This document shows positions 8,636-17,337 of a stretch of DNA of 64,000 nucleotides, in pieces. The position numbers and the translations under genes are program-made. The notes under the pieces were generated by a model. That model was not told the origin of the DNA, searched no databases, and worked only from the letters and a program-made list of their open reading frames with translations. The stretch comes from Stutzerimonas urumqiensis (GTDB lineage Bacteria > Pseudomonadota > Gammaproteobacteria > Pseudomonadales > Pseudomonadaceae): positions 372,001 to 436,000 of the forward strand of contig NZ_RBZQ01000004.1 of assembly GCF_003640395.1 (NCBI RefSeq), in the 5' to 3' direction. Within the stretch, counting starts at the first letter, position 1. Each line of letters begins with the position of its first letter.

Positions 8636-10756
8636 TTAGTTCTGACCCACCGTCGCAACGATGGTGACCTGCTTGTTGTCCGGAATTTCCTGGTAGGCCA
8701 GTACGTGCATATTCGGCACGGCGAGTCTGGCGAACCGCGACAACATCGCCCGAACCGGCCCGGCGACCAGCAGGATGGCTGGCTTGCCGAGCATTTCTTG
8801 ACGCTGTGCCGCTTCTATCAGGGACCGTTGCAACTTCTCTGCCATTCCTGGCTCCAGAAGAATGCCATCTTCCGAGCCTTGTCCGGCCTTCTGCAGGCTA
8901 CTGAGCAATATCTGTTCCAACCTGGGCTCGAGCGTGATGACAGGCAGCTCCGGCTCTAGTCCCACCACGTTCTGCACGATGGCGCGTGCCAGCGCGACGC
9001 GGACCGCAGCGACCATGGCGCCGGGATCTTGACTGCGCGGCGCGACGTTGGCGATCGCCTCGGCGATGGTGCGGATGTCGCGCACCGGCACCTGCTCCTG
9101 AAGCAAGGTTTGCAGCACCTTGAGCAGCGTGGACAGCGAGATCATCCCCGGCACCAGCTCTTCAGCGAGCTTGGGCGAGCTCTTGGCCAGCAACTGCATC
9201 AGCTGCTGCACTTCCTCATGGCCGAGCAGTTCATGGGCGTGCTTGTGCAGCACCTGGTTCAGGTGCGTCGCCACCACGGTGCTGGCATCGACCACGGTGT
9301 AGCCGAGCGACTGTGCCTGGTCGCGCTGGCTCGCCTCGATCCACACCGCATCCAGGCCGAACGCCGGATCGCGCGTGGCGATGCCGTTGAGCGTGCCGAA
9401 CACCTGCCCCGGGTTGATCGCCATGTCGCGATCGGGATAAACCTCCGCCTCGGCCAGACTCACCCCCATCAGCGTCAGCCGATAGGCGTTGGGCATCAGG
9501 TCGAGGTTGTCGCGGATGTGCACCGACGGCATCAGGAAGCCGAGGTCCTGAGACAGCTTCTTGCGTACGCCCTTGATGCGCGCCAGGAGTTGCCCACCCT
9601 GGTTGCGATCGACCAGCGGGATCAGCCGGTAGCCGACCTCCAGCCCGACCATGTCGACGGGCGTCACGTCTTCCCAGCCGAGCTCCTTGGTCTCCGCGGC
9701 GCGCTGTGCAGGGAGCAGCTCCTGCTGTTTCTGGACGTCCTGTTGCTCGACGACCTTGGCCTGCTTCTGGCGATGCCAGATCCAGTAGGCGCCCGCGGCG
9801 GCCAGACCGCCGAGGCTGAGGAAGGAAAAGTGCGGCATGCCCGGGACCAGACCCATGGCGATCATGATCACCGCCGACACCGCCAACGCCTTGGGCGAGG
9901 CGAACATCTGCCGGTTGACCTGCTGACCCATGTCTTCGGAGCTGGTGACGCGGGTCACCATGATGGCGGCGGCGGTCGACAGCAACAGCGACGGGATCTG
10001 CGCGACGAGGCCGTCACCGATAGTGAGCAGCGCGTACACCTGGCCGGCTTCGGAGAAGCTCATCGAGTGCTGGAAAATACCGATCGCCACGCCACCGATG
10101 AGGTTGATGAACAGGATCAGCAGGCCGGCGATGGCGTCGCCGCGAACGAATTTGCTCGCACCGTCCATCGAACCGTAGAAGTCGGCTTCGGAGCTCACTT
10201 CGGTCCGGCGTTTCTTGGCCTCGGCCTGATCGATGAGGCCGGCGTTGAGGTCGGCATCGATCGCCATCTGCTTGCCAGGCATGGCATCGAGGGTGAAGCG
10301 CGCACTCACCTCGGAGATACGCCCGGCACCCTTGGTCACCACGACGAAGTTGATGATCATGAGGATCGCGAACACGACCACACCGACGACGTAGTTACCG
10401 CCGATGACGACCTTGCCGAAGGCCTCGATAACGTGACCCGCCGCACTGCCGCCCTCGTGGCCGTGGATCAGCACCACGCGGGTGGAGGCCACGTTCAGCG
10501 CCAGGCGCAGCAGCGTCGACACCAGCAGGATCGTCGGGAAAACGGCGAAATCGAGCGGACGCAGCGCATAGACGCTGACCAGCAGCACGACGATCGACAG
10601 CGCGATGTTGAAGGTGAACAGCACGTCCAGCAGGAACGGCGGCACCGGCAGCATCATCATGCCCAGCATGACCAGCAGCAACAGCGGCACGCCGAGGTTG
10701 CCGCGACCGGCCCCCGCCAGGTTATTGCGCATGTTCACCAGTTGCGTGCGATCCAC
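8636..10756 (-). CDS. flhA: FlhA, flagellar export gate protein
   Basis: FlhA is the large inner-membrane component of the flagellar type III export gate. It has about eight N-terminal membrane helices (residues ~20-330) including the highly conserved FHIPEP-family segment GAGRISEVSARFTLDAMPGKQMAIDADLN, and a cytoplasmic substrate/chaperone docking domain (~350-706). I choose the GTG at 10756 (VDRTQLVN..., 706 residues), which agrees with the usual N-terminus and has GGGGG five bases upstream. The frame is open to an ATG at 10840 but the extra 28 residues look untranslated and overlap the RpoN promoter. It is the first gene of an operon continuing to flhF. Confidence 0.95.
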   Translation of the reverse strand: MDRTQLVNMRNNLAGAGRGNLGVPLLLLVMLGMMMLPVPPFLLDVLFTFNIALSIVVLLVSVYALRPLDFAVFPTILLVSTLLRLALNVASTRVVLIHGHEGGSAAGHVIEAFGKVVIGGNYVVGVVVFAILMIINFVVVTKGAGRISEVSARFTLDAMPGKQMAIDADLNAGLIDQAEAKKRRTEVSSEADFYGSMDGASKFVRGDAIAGLLILFINLIGGVAIGIFQHSMSFSEAGQVYALLTIGDGLVAQIPSLLLSTAAAIMVTRVTSSEDMGQQVNRQMFASPKALAVSAVIMIAMGLVPGMPHFSFLSLGGLAAAGAYWIWHRQKQAKVVEQQDVQKQQELLPAQRAAETKELGWEDVTPVDMVGLEVGYRLIPLVDRNQGGQLLARIKGVRKKLSQDLGFLMPSVHIRDNLDLMPNAYRLTLMGVSLAEAEVYPDRDMAINPGQVFGTLNGIATRDPAFGLDAVWIEASQRDQAQSLGYTVVDASTVVATHLNQVLHKHAHELLGHEEVQQLMQLLAKSSPKLAEELVPGMISLSTLLKVLQTLLQEQVPVRDIRTIAEAIANVAPRSQDPGAMVAAVRVALARAIVQNVVGLEPELPVITLEPRLEQILLSSLQKAGQGSEDGILLEPGMAEKLQRSLIEAAQRQEMLGKPAILLVAGPVRAMLSRFARLAVPNMHVLAYQEIPDNKQVTIVATVGQN

Positions 10757-10815
10757 GTAGCCCCCGACCCTGAACCAAAAGATTGACGCCATGAGCGTCC
10801 TACTGGCTTGGCTAT

Positions 10816-10831
10816 AGCAAGAAGGGGTCCA
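10816..10831 (-). promoter_or_regulatory. RpoN (sigma-54) promoter of flhA
   Basis: On the minus strand the sequence TGGACCCCTTCTTGCT has GG and GC separated by 10 bases, the -24/-12 spacing, with TGG and TTGC intact. It ends 59 bases before the flhA GTG. In P. aeruginosa flhA is a FleQ/RpoN-dependent class II gene, which agrees. Confidence 0.8.
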
Positions 10832-10966
10832 ACTTTTCACAAGCGCCGGTCAGGGCGTTCAGAACGGCGCCTGTAACAGGCTGTGACGGGATGAAACGCA
10901 GCCATGATCGCGAAGTCACAGACACACCGGCTCCGCCGGCCTCTGACTGAATAAGGAGTGGACACG

Positions 10967-11488
10967 ATGAACCGCTGGATACTCGCCGCCCTCGCCGGCT
11001 GCTGCGCGACGGGTCTGCACGCGCAGACTCTGACCGCCGATCTCAACGTCGTCAGTGCCGATGGCATCGGCAAGCCGATCGGCCAGGTCAAGATCGAGGA
11101 CACCGAATACGGGCTGGTCTTCCGGCCGCACCTGGAAGGGCTCGAGCCGGGCACGCACGGGTTTCACGTCCATGCCGTCGGCAACTGCGAACCCGCCGAG
11201 AAAGACGGCAAGATGACGCCCGCCGGCGCCGCGGGCGGCCACTGGGATCCGAAGAATGCCGGCAAACACGGCGAGCCCTGGGGCGATGGGCACATGGGCG
11301 ACCTGCCCGTCCTGATCGTCGACGCGGACGGCATGGCACACCAGCCGGTGCTGGCACCGCGCATCGATGAGCTCGACAAAATCAAGGGCCTCGCGTTGAT
11401 GGTGCATGCCGGCGGCGACAACCACGCCGATCATCCCGAACCGCTGGGCGGTGGCGGCGCGCGCGTGGCCTGCGGCGTCATCAAGTAA
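10967..11488 (+). CDS. sodC: Cu/Zn superoxide dismutase, periplasmic
   Basis: This 173-residue protein converts superoxide to hydrogen peroxide and oxygen in the periplasm. A signal peptide ([19 protein letters not shown], cleavage expected near residue 19-20) is followed by the Cu/Zn-SOD fold. The copper/zinc ligands lie in [18 protein letters not shown], the His-rich segment [14 protein letters not shown] and [12 protein letters not shown]. The two cysteines (GNCEP, VACGV) can form the structural disulfide. I use the ATG at 10967, 8 bases after AAGGAG; a GTG at 10958 overlaps the ribosome site. It is the only plus-strand gene among the flagellar genes, sitting between flhA and flhB. Confidence 0.96.
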   Translation: MNRWILAALAGCCATGLHAQTLTADLNVVSADGIGKPIGQVKIEDTEYGLVFRPHLEGLEPGTHGFHVHAVGNCEPAEKDGKMTPAGAAGGHWDPKNAGKHGEPWGDGHMGDLPVLIVDADGMAHQPVLAPRIDELDKIKGLALMVHAGGDNHADHPEPLGGGGARVACGVIK

Positions 11489-11504
11489 GCAGTCGGATGA
11501 AAGC

Positions 11505-11524
11505 CAGGAGGGTGAGCCCTCCTG
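11505..11524 (+). terminator. Hairpin after sodC, possible terminator
   Basis: A perfect 8-bp stem (CAGGAGGG / CCCTCCTG) with loop TGAG begins 17 bases after the sodC stop. Only a weak T tract follows (ACGATTT), so termination would be partial. Confidence 0.5.
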
Positions 11525-11576
11525 ACGATTTGGACGTCCAACAAGCGATACGACCTGGCCGGCTGACAGGCCGTTT

Positions 11577-11633
11577 GTAGGAGCCAGCTTGCTGGCGATT
11601 GCTCTTCCGGATCGCCAGCAAGCCGGCTCCCAC
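11577..11633. repeat. REP/BIME-like inverted repeat
   Basis: Two 23-base arms, GTAGGAGCCAGCTTGCTGGC... (11577-11599) and its near-perfect reverse complement (11611-11633), flank an 11-base spacer. The unit GTGGGAGCCGGCTTGCTGGC is a common Pseudomonas repetitive extragenic palindrome type. It lies in the convergent gap between sodC and flhB, the usual site for REPs. A short hairpin in RNA from either strand is expected. Confidence 0.85.
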
Positions 11634-11693
11634 GATCACGCCCAGGCGGAATTACTCATGCGTCCGATACCCGCCCTCCGCGCCCAGGCGTTC

Positions 11694-12830
11694 CTACTCA
11701 TCCCTTCGCAAATCCGGCGGGATCGGCAGGTCACGTAGCGGGTCGGGCCGTTTGCCGCGGCCGGACTGGTATTGCCGTAGCTGGTAGACGTACGCCAAGA
11801 CCTGCGCGACGGCGAGATAAAGGCCGGCGGGAATCTCCTGCTCCACCTCGGTCGAGTAGTACACCGCCCGCGCCAGGGCCGGGGATTCCAGGATCATCAC
11901 CCGATGCTCCTGGCCGATCTCGCGGATCTTCAGCGCCAGGAAGTCGCCGCCCTTGGCCAGCAACACCGGCGCGTTGCCCTTGTCGGCGTCGTACTTCAGC
12001 GCGACGGCGAAGTGCGTCGGGTTGGTGATGATCACATCGGCCTCGGGTACCGCCTGCATCATGCGCCGCTGGGCCATCTCGCGCTGCATCTGGCGGATGC
12101 GGCCCTTGACCTCGGGCTTGCCCTCGGAGTCCTTGTATTCGTCCTTGACCTCCTGCTTGGTCATCATCAGCTTTTGCTTGTTGTCCCAGAGCTGGAACGG
12201 AACGTCGACCGCCGCGATGAGAATCAGGCCGCAGGCCATCCACAAGGCGCACCAGCCCACGACCTCGGCGCTGTGCGCGATGGCCAGCTCCAGCGGCTGC
12301 TTGGCGATCGACAGCAGGTCGTCCTCATAAGCCTTGAGCACGGCCAGCGCCACCAGCAGCACGACCAGAAACTTGCCCAGCGCCTTGAGCAGCTCGACCA
12401 GCGCATGGGTCGAGAACATTCGCTTGAGACCGGACAGCGGATTCATCCGGCCAAAGTTGGGGGCCATCGCCTTGCCGGAAAACAGCCAGCCGCCCAGCGC
12501 GATCGGCCCGAGGATGGAAGCGATCAGCAGCATGACCAGCAGCGGCAACGTGGCCTTGAGCGCGATCAGGCCGGCCGTCAGCAGCATATGCGGCATGGCG
12601 TCCTGGCTGAGCAGCGCCTCGCGGGGCAGGTCGAAGCTGCCTTGCATCACCGCCATCAGGCTCTGCGCCATACTGCCGCCGGAGATCAGCAGGCCGCCAA
12701 TCCCTCCGAGCGTCACCGCGACCGTACTCAGATCGCGCGAGCGTGCGATCTGCCCTTTCTCCCGTGACTCTCGCTTGCGTTTTTCTGTGGGCTCTTCGCT
12801 CTTGTCCGCGCCGTTCTCGTTTTCAGCCAT
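11694..12830 (-). CDS. flhB: FlhB, flagellar export switch protein
   Basis: FlhB is the export-gate protein that switches secretion from rod/hook to filament substrates after self-cleavage. The 378-residue protein has a charged cytoplasmic start (ENENGADKSEEPTEKRKRESREKGQ), four membrane helices (about 35-60, 85-115, 145-170, 185-210) and a cytoplasmic domain with the autocleavage site NPTH at residues 270-273. It lies 24 bp after fliR, the last gene of the fliL-to-flhB run. The stop codon falls in a short direct repeat (11639-11659 and 11681-11701). Confidence 0.97.
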   Translation of the reverse strand: MAENENGADKSEEPTEKRKRESREKGQIARSRDLSTVAVTLGGIGGLLISGGSMAQSLMAVMQGSFDLPREALLSQDAMPHMLLTAGLIALKATLPLLVMLLIASILGPIALGGWLFSGKAMAPNFGRMNPLSGLKRMFSTHALVELLKALGKFLVVLLVALAVLKAYEDDLLSIAKQPLELAIAHSAEVVGWCALWMACGLILIAAVDVPFQLWDNKQKLMMTKQEVKDEYKDSEGKPEVKGRIRQMQREMAQRRMMQAVPEADVIITNPTHFAVALKYDADKGNAPVLLAKGGDFLALKIREIGQEHRVMILESPALARAVYYSTEVEQEIPAGLYLAVAQVLAYVYQLRQYQSGRGKRPDPLRDLPIPPDLRRDE

Positions 12831-12854
12831 GCGCGCGCTCCTCCGGCCGATTCA

Positions 12855-13631
12855 TCAACGGGCCCGTACCAGTTCGCGAAGCAACTGCAATGCTTCGGTG
12901 GCGAACACCTGATATTGCGACAGCAGGTCCGCCAGGCCGATCCACACGATCACCAGACCGATCACCAGCGTCAGCGGAAAACCGATGGAAAAGATGTTGA
13001 GCTGAGGCGCCGCGCGGGTCATCAGGCCGAACGCCAGGTTGACCACCAGCAGCGCGGTGATCGCCGGCAACACCAGCAGCAGCCCGGCCCCGAGCACCCA
13101 ACCCAGCTTGCCGGCGAGCTCCCAGTAGTGCTGAGGCGTCAGACCGGTGCCGATCGGCAAGGTCGTGAAGCTCTCGGCCAATATCTCGAGCGCGACCAGA
13201 TGCCCGTTCATCGCCAGGAACAGCAAGATCACCAGCGTATTGAAGTACTGGCCGATCACCGGCACCGAGATGCCGTTGGCCGGGTCGATCATCGACGCAA
13301 AGCCGAGCCCGAGCTGCATCGCCAACAACTGGCCGGACACGATGAACAGGTGGAAGAACAGCTGCAGCACGAAGGCCAGCATGGCGCCGATCAGGATCTG
13401 CTCCGCGATCAGCACCAGCGCTCGCAGGCTCAGCGGCTCGACCGCCGGTATCGGTGGCAGCGCCGGCACCAGCACCACGGCGATGGCGAGCGTCAGGTAT
13501 AACCGGACCCGCGCGGGCACCAGCTGAGTCCCGATGATGGGCATCAGCATCAGCATCGAGGCGATACGGAACAACGGCAGCAGAAAGATGCTGACCCAGG
13601 TGCCGATCTGCTCGCCGCTCAGCTCCAGCAT
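12855..13631 (-). CDS. fliR: FliR, flagellar export gate membrane protein
   Basis: FliR is an export-gate subunit that assembles with FliP and FliQ into the core channel. The 258-residue protein is almost entirely hydrophobic, with about six membrane helices from residue ~10 to the C-terminus. Length and start (MLELSGEQIGTWVSIFLLPLFRIASM) match the pseudomonad family. The 72-bp gap from fliQ is larger than the other gaps here, and the ribosome site is weak, so translation may be tuned low. Confidence 0.95.
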   Translation of the reverse strand: MLELSGEQIGTWVSIFLLPLFRIASMLMLMPIIGTQLVPARVRLYLTLAIAVVLVPALPPIPAVEPLSLRALVLIAEQILIGAMLAFVLQLFFHLFIVSGQLLAMQLGLGFASMIDPANGISVPVIGQYFNTLVILLFLAMNGHLVALEILAESFTTLPIGTGLTPQHYWELAGKLGWVLGAGLLLVLPAITALLVVNLAFGLMTRAAPQLNIFSIGFPLTLVIGLVIVWIGLADLLSQYQVFATEALQLLRELVRAR

Positions 13632-13703
13632 GGCAACCGGCCCGATCGTACTCGCCGACGCCGGCCGACGCCCCCCCGCCTCGCCCCCGTCATGCCGAAG
13701 GCC

Positions 13704-13973
13704 TCAACCGATCAGCAGCGGAATGTTGGTGATCAGCGACTGGATGTACTCCATCAGCTGGCGCGTCAGCCAGGGGCCCGCCCAGATCAGGGTCAGCAGC
13801 ATCACCAGCAGGCGCGGCAGAAAGCTCAGGGTTTGCTCGTTGATCTGCGTGGCCGCCTGGAACATGGCCACCACCAGGCCGACCAGCAGGCTTGGTACCA
13901 CCAGCACGGCGACGATCATCGCCGTCATCCAGAGCCCCTCGCGAAACAGATCGACCGCGACCTCGGGTGTCAT
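13704..13973 (-). CDS. fliQ: FliQ, flagellar export gate membrane protein
   Basis: This 89-residue protein has two membrane helices (about 15-40 and 50-75), the standard FliQ layout, beginning [17 protein letters not shown]. Several copies assemble around the FliP/FliR core. The ATG overlaps the fliP stop codon as ATGA, showing translational coupling. Confidence 0.95.
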   Translation of the reverse strand: MTPEVAVDLFREGLWMTAMIVAVLVVPSLLVGLVVAMFQAATQINEQTLSFLPRLLVMLLTLIWAGPWLTRQLMEYIQSLITNIPLLIG

Positions 13974-14755
13974 GGCGAACCTCCCAGCGTGCCGAAGCTA
14001 CCGGCCAGGGTACCGATGATCAGCCCCCAGCCGTCGACCAGCACGAACAGCATGATCTTGAACGGCAGCGAAATGATCAGCGGCGAGAGCATCATCATGC
14101 CCATCGCCATCAGCACGCTGGCCACGACCATGTCGATGATCAGGAACGGAATGAACAGCATGAAACCGATCTGGAACGCCGTTTTCAGCTCGGAGGTCAC
14201 GAAGGCCGGCACGAGGATCGTCAGCGGCGCGGCTTCCGGGCTCTGGATGTCGGTCCGTCGAGACAGCCGCACGAAGAGTTCCAGGTCGCTTTCACGGGTC
14301 TGCGCCAGCATGAAGTTCTTCAAGGGCACCTGTGCCCGTTCGAGCGCCTGATCGGGTGGCAGCTGCTCGTTGAGGTAGGGCTGCAGCGCTTCGCGGTTAA
14401 TTTCTTCAAAGACCGGCGCCATGATGAACAGCGTCAAAAAAATGGTCAGGCCGATGAGAATCTGGTTGGACGGCGTCTGCTGAAGGCCGAGCGCCTGCCG
14501 CAGGATGGAAAACACGATGATGATCCGCGTGAAGCTGGTCATCAGCATGACGAACGCCGGGATGAAGCTCAGCGCCGTCATGATCAGCAGGATTTGCAGG
14601 CTGACCGAATACTGCTGCCCTTCTCCCTCGGTAGTCACGGTGATTGCCGGGATGGACAGCGGATTCTCGCCCTCGGTGAGCAGCGGGCCCAGTTCCTGGC
14701 CGAAGGCGAAGGGGGCAGCGAGCAGAAACGCCATCGCCAGGAGGAACTTGGCCAT
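13970..14755 (-). CDS. fliP: FliP, flagellar export gate membrane protein
   Basis: FliP is the pentameric core of the export gate. The 261-residue protein has a cleavable signal peptide ([19 protein letters not shown]), a first pair of membrane helices around residues 55-115 with [27 protein letters not shown], a periplasmic loop, and a second pair near 195-255. The start overlaps the fliO stop by one base (TGATG), and the 3' end overlaps fliQ. Confidence 0.96.
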   Translation of the reverse strand: MAKFLLAMAFLLAAPFAFGQELGPLLTEGENPLSIPAITVTTEGEGQQYSVSLQILLIMTALSFIPAFVMLMTSFTRIIIVFSILRQALGLQQTPSNQILIGLTIFLTLFIMAPVFEEINREALQPYLNEQLPPDQALERAQVPLKNFMLAQTRESDLELFVRLSRRTDIQSPEAAPLTILVPAFVTSELKTAFQIGFMLFIPFLIIDMVVASVLMAMGMMMLSPLIISLPFKIMLFVLVDGWGLIIGTLAGSFGTLGGSP

Positions 14756-15183
14756 CAGCGCTTGTCCTTGTGGTCCTTGCCGAGCAGCTCCATCAGGCGC
14801 TGGGCGAATTCGGGGCTCGCCGGCTCGGCGTCCGGCAGCATGACCGGCTCCTTGAGCACATGCAGCGGGGTGATCCGGCCGGGGCTCATGCCGAGCAGGA
14901 TTTGTTCGCCGCCCACCTGGACCAGCACCAACCGGTCGCGAGGCCCCAGCGAGCGGGTCGAGATCAGCTTGATCGCCTGGGCGTCGCGCGGCCCGAGGTG
15001 TTGCACGCGGCGCAAGAGCCAGGCCAACAGAAAGATGAGGCCGACGACCAGCAACAGGCCGAGCAGCAACTTGGTCACCTGCCCGCCCATGCCGGCGCCA
15101 TCCATCGCCCCGGTGGCGGCGGGCGCTGCAAACGCCGGCGCCGACACGGCGAGCGAAACCAGTACCAGCAGCAGCGCACGCAT
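14755..15183 (-). CDS. fliO: FliO, flagellar export assembly factor
   Basis: FliO helps stabilise FliP during export-gate assembly. The 142-residue protein has a signal-like first helix (1-20), a second helix around 35-60 and a cytoplasmic basic domain containing [25 protein letters not shown]. The protein is variable in this family, but length and position between fliN and fliP are diagnostic. It shares one base with each neighbour. Confidence 0.92.
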   Translation of the reverse strand: MRALLLVLVSLAVSAPAFAAPAATGAMDGAGMGGQVTKLLLGLLLVVGLIFLLAWLLRRVQHLGPRDAQAIKLISTRSLGPRDRLVLVQVGGEQILLGMSPGRITPLHVLKEPVMLPDAEPASPEFAQRLMELLGKDHKDKR

Positions 15184-15641
15184 CAGCGCAGCTTCTTGAT
15201 GCGTTCGCTGGGGCTGATCACGTCGGTCAGTCGGATGCCGAACTTCTCGTTCACCACCACCACTTCCCCATGTGCGATCAGGGTGCCGTTGACCAGCACG
15301 TCCAGCGGCTCGCCGGCCAGCCGGTCGAGTTCGACCACCGACCCCTGGTTGAGCTGCAGCAGGTTGCGGATGGTGATTTCGGTACTGCCGACCTCCATCG
15401 AGATGGACACCGGAATGTCGAGGATCACATCCAGGTTCGGACCCTCCAGACCCGACGTGGCGCTGGGCTTGGGCGAGCTGCCGAACTCTTCCATCGGTGC
15501 GCGCGGCGGCGTTGGCGCGGCCCCGCCCATCAGGGCGTCAATATCGTCCTGGCTGGCATCGCCGGCTTCGGCGAGCGCGGCGGCCCACTCGTCGGCGAGC
15601 GCCTGCTCCTCAGGAGAGGTGGGTTGGTTTTCGTCTGCCAT
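15183..15641 (-). CDS. fliN: FliN, flagellar motor switch protein
   Basis: FliN forms the bottom of the C ring and participates in direction switching and export. In this 152-residue protein, an acidic Ala/Pro-rich N-terminal region (to ~70) precedes the SpoA (C-ring) domain with [39 protein letters not shown] lies seven bases before the ATG. It follows fliM by 36 bp. Confidence 0.97.
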   Translation of the reverse strand: MADENQPTSPEEQALADEWAAALAEAGDASQDDIDALMGGAAPTPPRAPMEEFGSSPKPSATSGLEGPNLDVILDIPVSISMEVGSTEITIRNLLQLNQGSVVELDRLAGEPLDVLVNGTLIAHGEVVVVNEKFGIRLTDVISPSERIKKLR

Positions 15642-15677
15642 TTTCAGTCCTCGACCGGCACGAAAGAGGTTCGCCTG

Positions 15678-16649
15678 TCAGCGGGGGCGCTCGACAGGTG
15701 CCACTACCTGAAGCGCGAGATTGCCCTTGTGGGCACCGAGCTTCACCTTGAATGAAGGCACGCCATTGGCGCGCAGGATCATGTCTTCGGGCACCTCGAC
15801 GGGAATCACGTCGCCCGGCGCCATGTTGAGAATGTCGCGCAGCTTGAGCTGGCGCCGCACCACCGTTGCGCCGAGCGGCACCTTGACGTCGAGGATGTCC
15901 TCGCGCAGCGCCTTGATCCAGCGCTCGTCCTGGTCGTCGACATCGGACTGGAAGCCGGCGTCGAGCATCTCGCGAATCGGCTCGATCATCGAATACGGCA
16001 TGGTGACGTGAAGGTCGCCGCCGCCGCCATCCAGCTCGATGTGGAAGGTCGAGACGACTACCACTTCGCTGGGGCTGACGATGTTGGCCAGCGCCGGGTT
16101 CACTTCGGAGTTGATGTACTCGAAGTTGACGTCAAGCACCGCATGCCAGGCTTCCTTGAGATCGACGAAGGCCTGGTCGATGACCATCCGCACGACCCGC
16201 AGCTCGGTCGGGGTGAATTCGCGCCCCTCGATCTTGGCGTGGCGACCGTCGCCACCGAAGAAGTTGTCGACCAGCTTGAACACCAGCTTCGCATCGAGAA
16301 TGAACAGCCCGGTGCCACGCAGCGGCTTCATCTTCACGAGGTTGAGGCTGGTGGGCACGTAGAGCGAATGCACGTATTCGCCGAACTTCATCACCTGCAC
16401 GCCGCCGACCGACACATCGGCCGAGCGGCGCAACAGATTGAACATGCTGATGCGGGTGTAGCGCGCAAAGCGCTCGTTGATCATCTCCAGCGTCGGCATC
16501 CGTCCGCGGACGATGCGATCCTGGCTGGTGAGGTCGTAGCTCTTGATGCTGCCGGGCTCGCCGCTGCTTTCGGTCTCGACCAGCCCATCGTCGACGCCGT
16601 GCAGCAGCGCGTCGATTTCATCTTGTGAAAGAAGGTCCTGTACGGCCAT
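15678..16649 (-). CDS. fliM: FliM, flagellar motor switch protein
   Basis: FliM is the C-ring protein that binds CheY-P. The 323-residue protein opens with the CheY-binding peptide DLLSQDEIDALLHG. A CheC-like middle domain follows (~45-230), then a C-terminal SpoA domain. It is 9 bp after fliL and 36 bp before fliN. The start ATG gives the family length. Confidence 0.97.
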   Translation of the reverse strand: MAVQDLLSQDEIDALLHGVDDGLVETESSGEPGSIKSYDLTSQDRIVRGRMPTLEMINERFARYTRISMFNLLRRSADVSVGGVQVMKFGEYVHSLYVPTSLNLVKMKPLRGTGLFILDAKLVFKLVDNFFGGDGRHAKIEGREFTPTELRVVRMVIDQAFVDLKEAWHAVLDVNFEYINSEVNPALANIVSPSEVVVVSTFHIELDGGGGDLHVTMPYSMIEPIREMLDAGFQSDVDDQDERWIKALREDILDVKVPLGATVVRRQLKLRDILNMAPGDVIPVEVPEDMILRANGVPSFKVKLGAHKGNLALQVVAPVERPR

Positions 16650-16658
16650 AGCGCGCCC

Positions 16659-17183
16659 TTACTGCAGTACGAAGTTGGTGAACAGCACCTGTTCGATGGC
16701 GACCTTGCCGGTTTCCTTCTGTGCGAGTTCCTGCACGCTGGCCGTGGCCTGCTGGCGCAGCATCTCCTTGCCGACCGGCGTGGCCAGCGAAGCGAAATCC
16801 TGGCTGGAAAAGAGCATCACCAGCTGATTGCGCAACACCGGCATGTGCTCCTTGAGCGCATCGAGCGCCGCCTGGTCGCGCGACATCAGCGCGACGGTCG
16901 TTTGCATGTAGCGCTGCCGGCCATTGTGCCGGTAGTTGACCACGAACGCCGGCATCAGCACCTCATAGACCGCCGGCTGCTTGCCCGGGGTCGCTTCGGC
17001 CGCCGCTGGCGTCGCCTCGTCCTCTTCGCTGCCGGCATCCTTCTTCATCAGGAACCAGGTAGCGCCCACGGAAAGACCGATCGCCAGTAACAACACGACC
17101 GCGCCGAGAATGATCAGTTTCAACTTCGACTTGCCGGCGGGCGCGCCGTCGGTGCTGGGTGGTGGGGCTTGCTTCTTAGCCAT
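16659..17183 (-). CDS. fliL: FliL, flagellar basal-body/stator-associated protein
   Basis: FliL is a single-pass inner-membrane protein that associates with the stator and supports torque, notably during swarming. In 174 residues there is a short cytoplasmic tail, a membrane helix (about 22-44), an acidic linker (~50-70) and a periplasmic SPFH-like domain that ends FTNFVLQ. It is first in the fliLMNOPQR-flhB unit and follows an RpoN promoter by 51 bases. Confidence 0.95.
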   Translation of the reverse strand: MAKKQAPPPSTDGAPAGKSKLKLIILGAVVLLLAIGLSVGATWFLMKKDAGSEEDEATPAAAEATPGKQPAVYEVLMPAFVVNYRHNGRQRYMQTTVALMSRDQAALDALKEHMPVLRNQLVMLFSSQDFASLATPVGKEMLRQQATASVQELAQKETGKVAIEQVLFTNFVLQ

Positions 17184-17233
17184 GCCAAAAATCCGTCGAG
17201 GGGGCTGTTTCTATAGCCGGTCAAGGGCTTACG

Positions 17234-17249
17234 AGCAACTGCTATGCCA
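17234..17249 (-). promoter_or_regulatory. RpoN (sigma-54) promoter of fliL
   Basis: The minus strand reads TGGCATAGCAGTTGCT, with GG-N10-GC and only small departures from TGGCACG-N4-TTGCT. It ends 51 bases before the fliL start and would drive fliLMNOPQR-flhB. Confidence 0.87.
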
Positions 17250-17302
17250 AAGTATCAGCCGATCGCGCGGGGCGTAAATGGCTTGTCGGCCCGACGGACG
17301 AT

Positions 17303-17328
17303 GGCGCCGGCAAGCCATTGCCGGCGCC
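17303..17328 (-). terminator. GC-rich hairpin after fliK
   Basis: A perfect 11-bp stem (GGCGCCGGCAA and complement, 17303-17313 and 17318-17328) with a four-base loop lies 10 bases past the fliK stop. There is no T run on the minus strand, so it is either a processing/stability hairpin or a weak terminator separating the fliE-fliK unit from fliL. Confidence 0.5.
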
Positions 17329-17337
17329 TCACATGAC

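Noticed and set aside
6782..8959. A 725-residue plus-strand open frame across fleN and flhF
   Set aside because: Antisense to well-identified genes and lacks any known motif; expected from codon bias in GC-rich DNA.
17303..17328. The hairpin after fliK as a full intrinsic terminator
   Set aside because: A strong stem but no T run on the minus strand, so it is listed only as a possible weak terminator or stability element.
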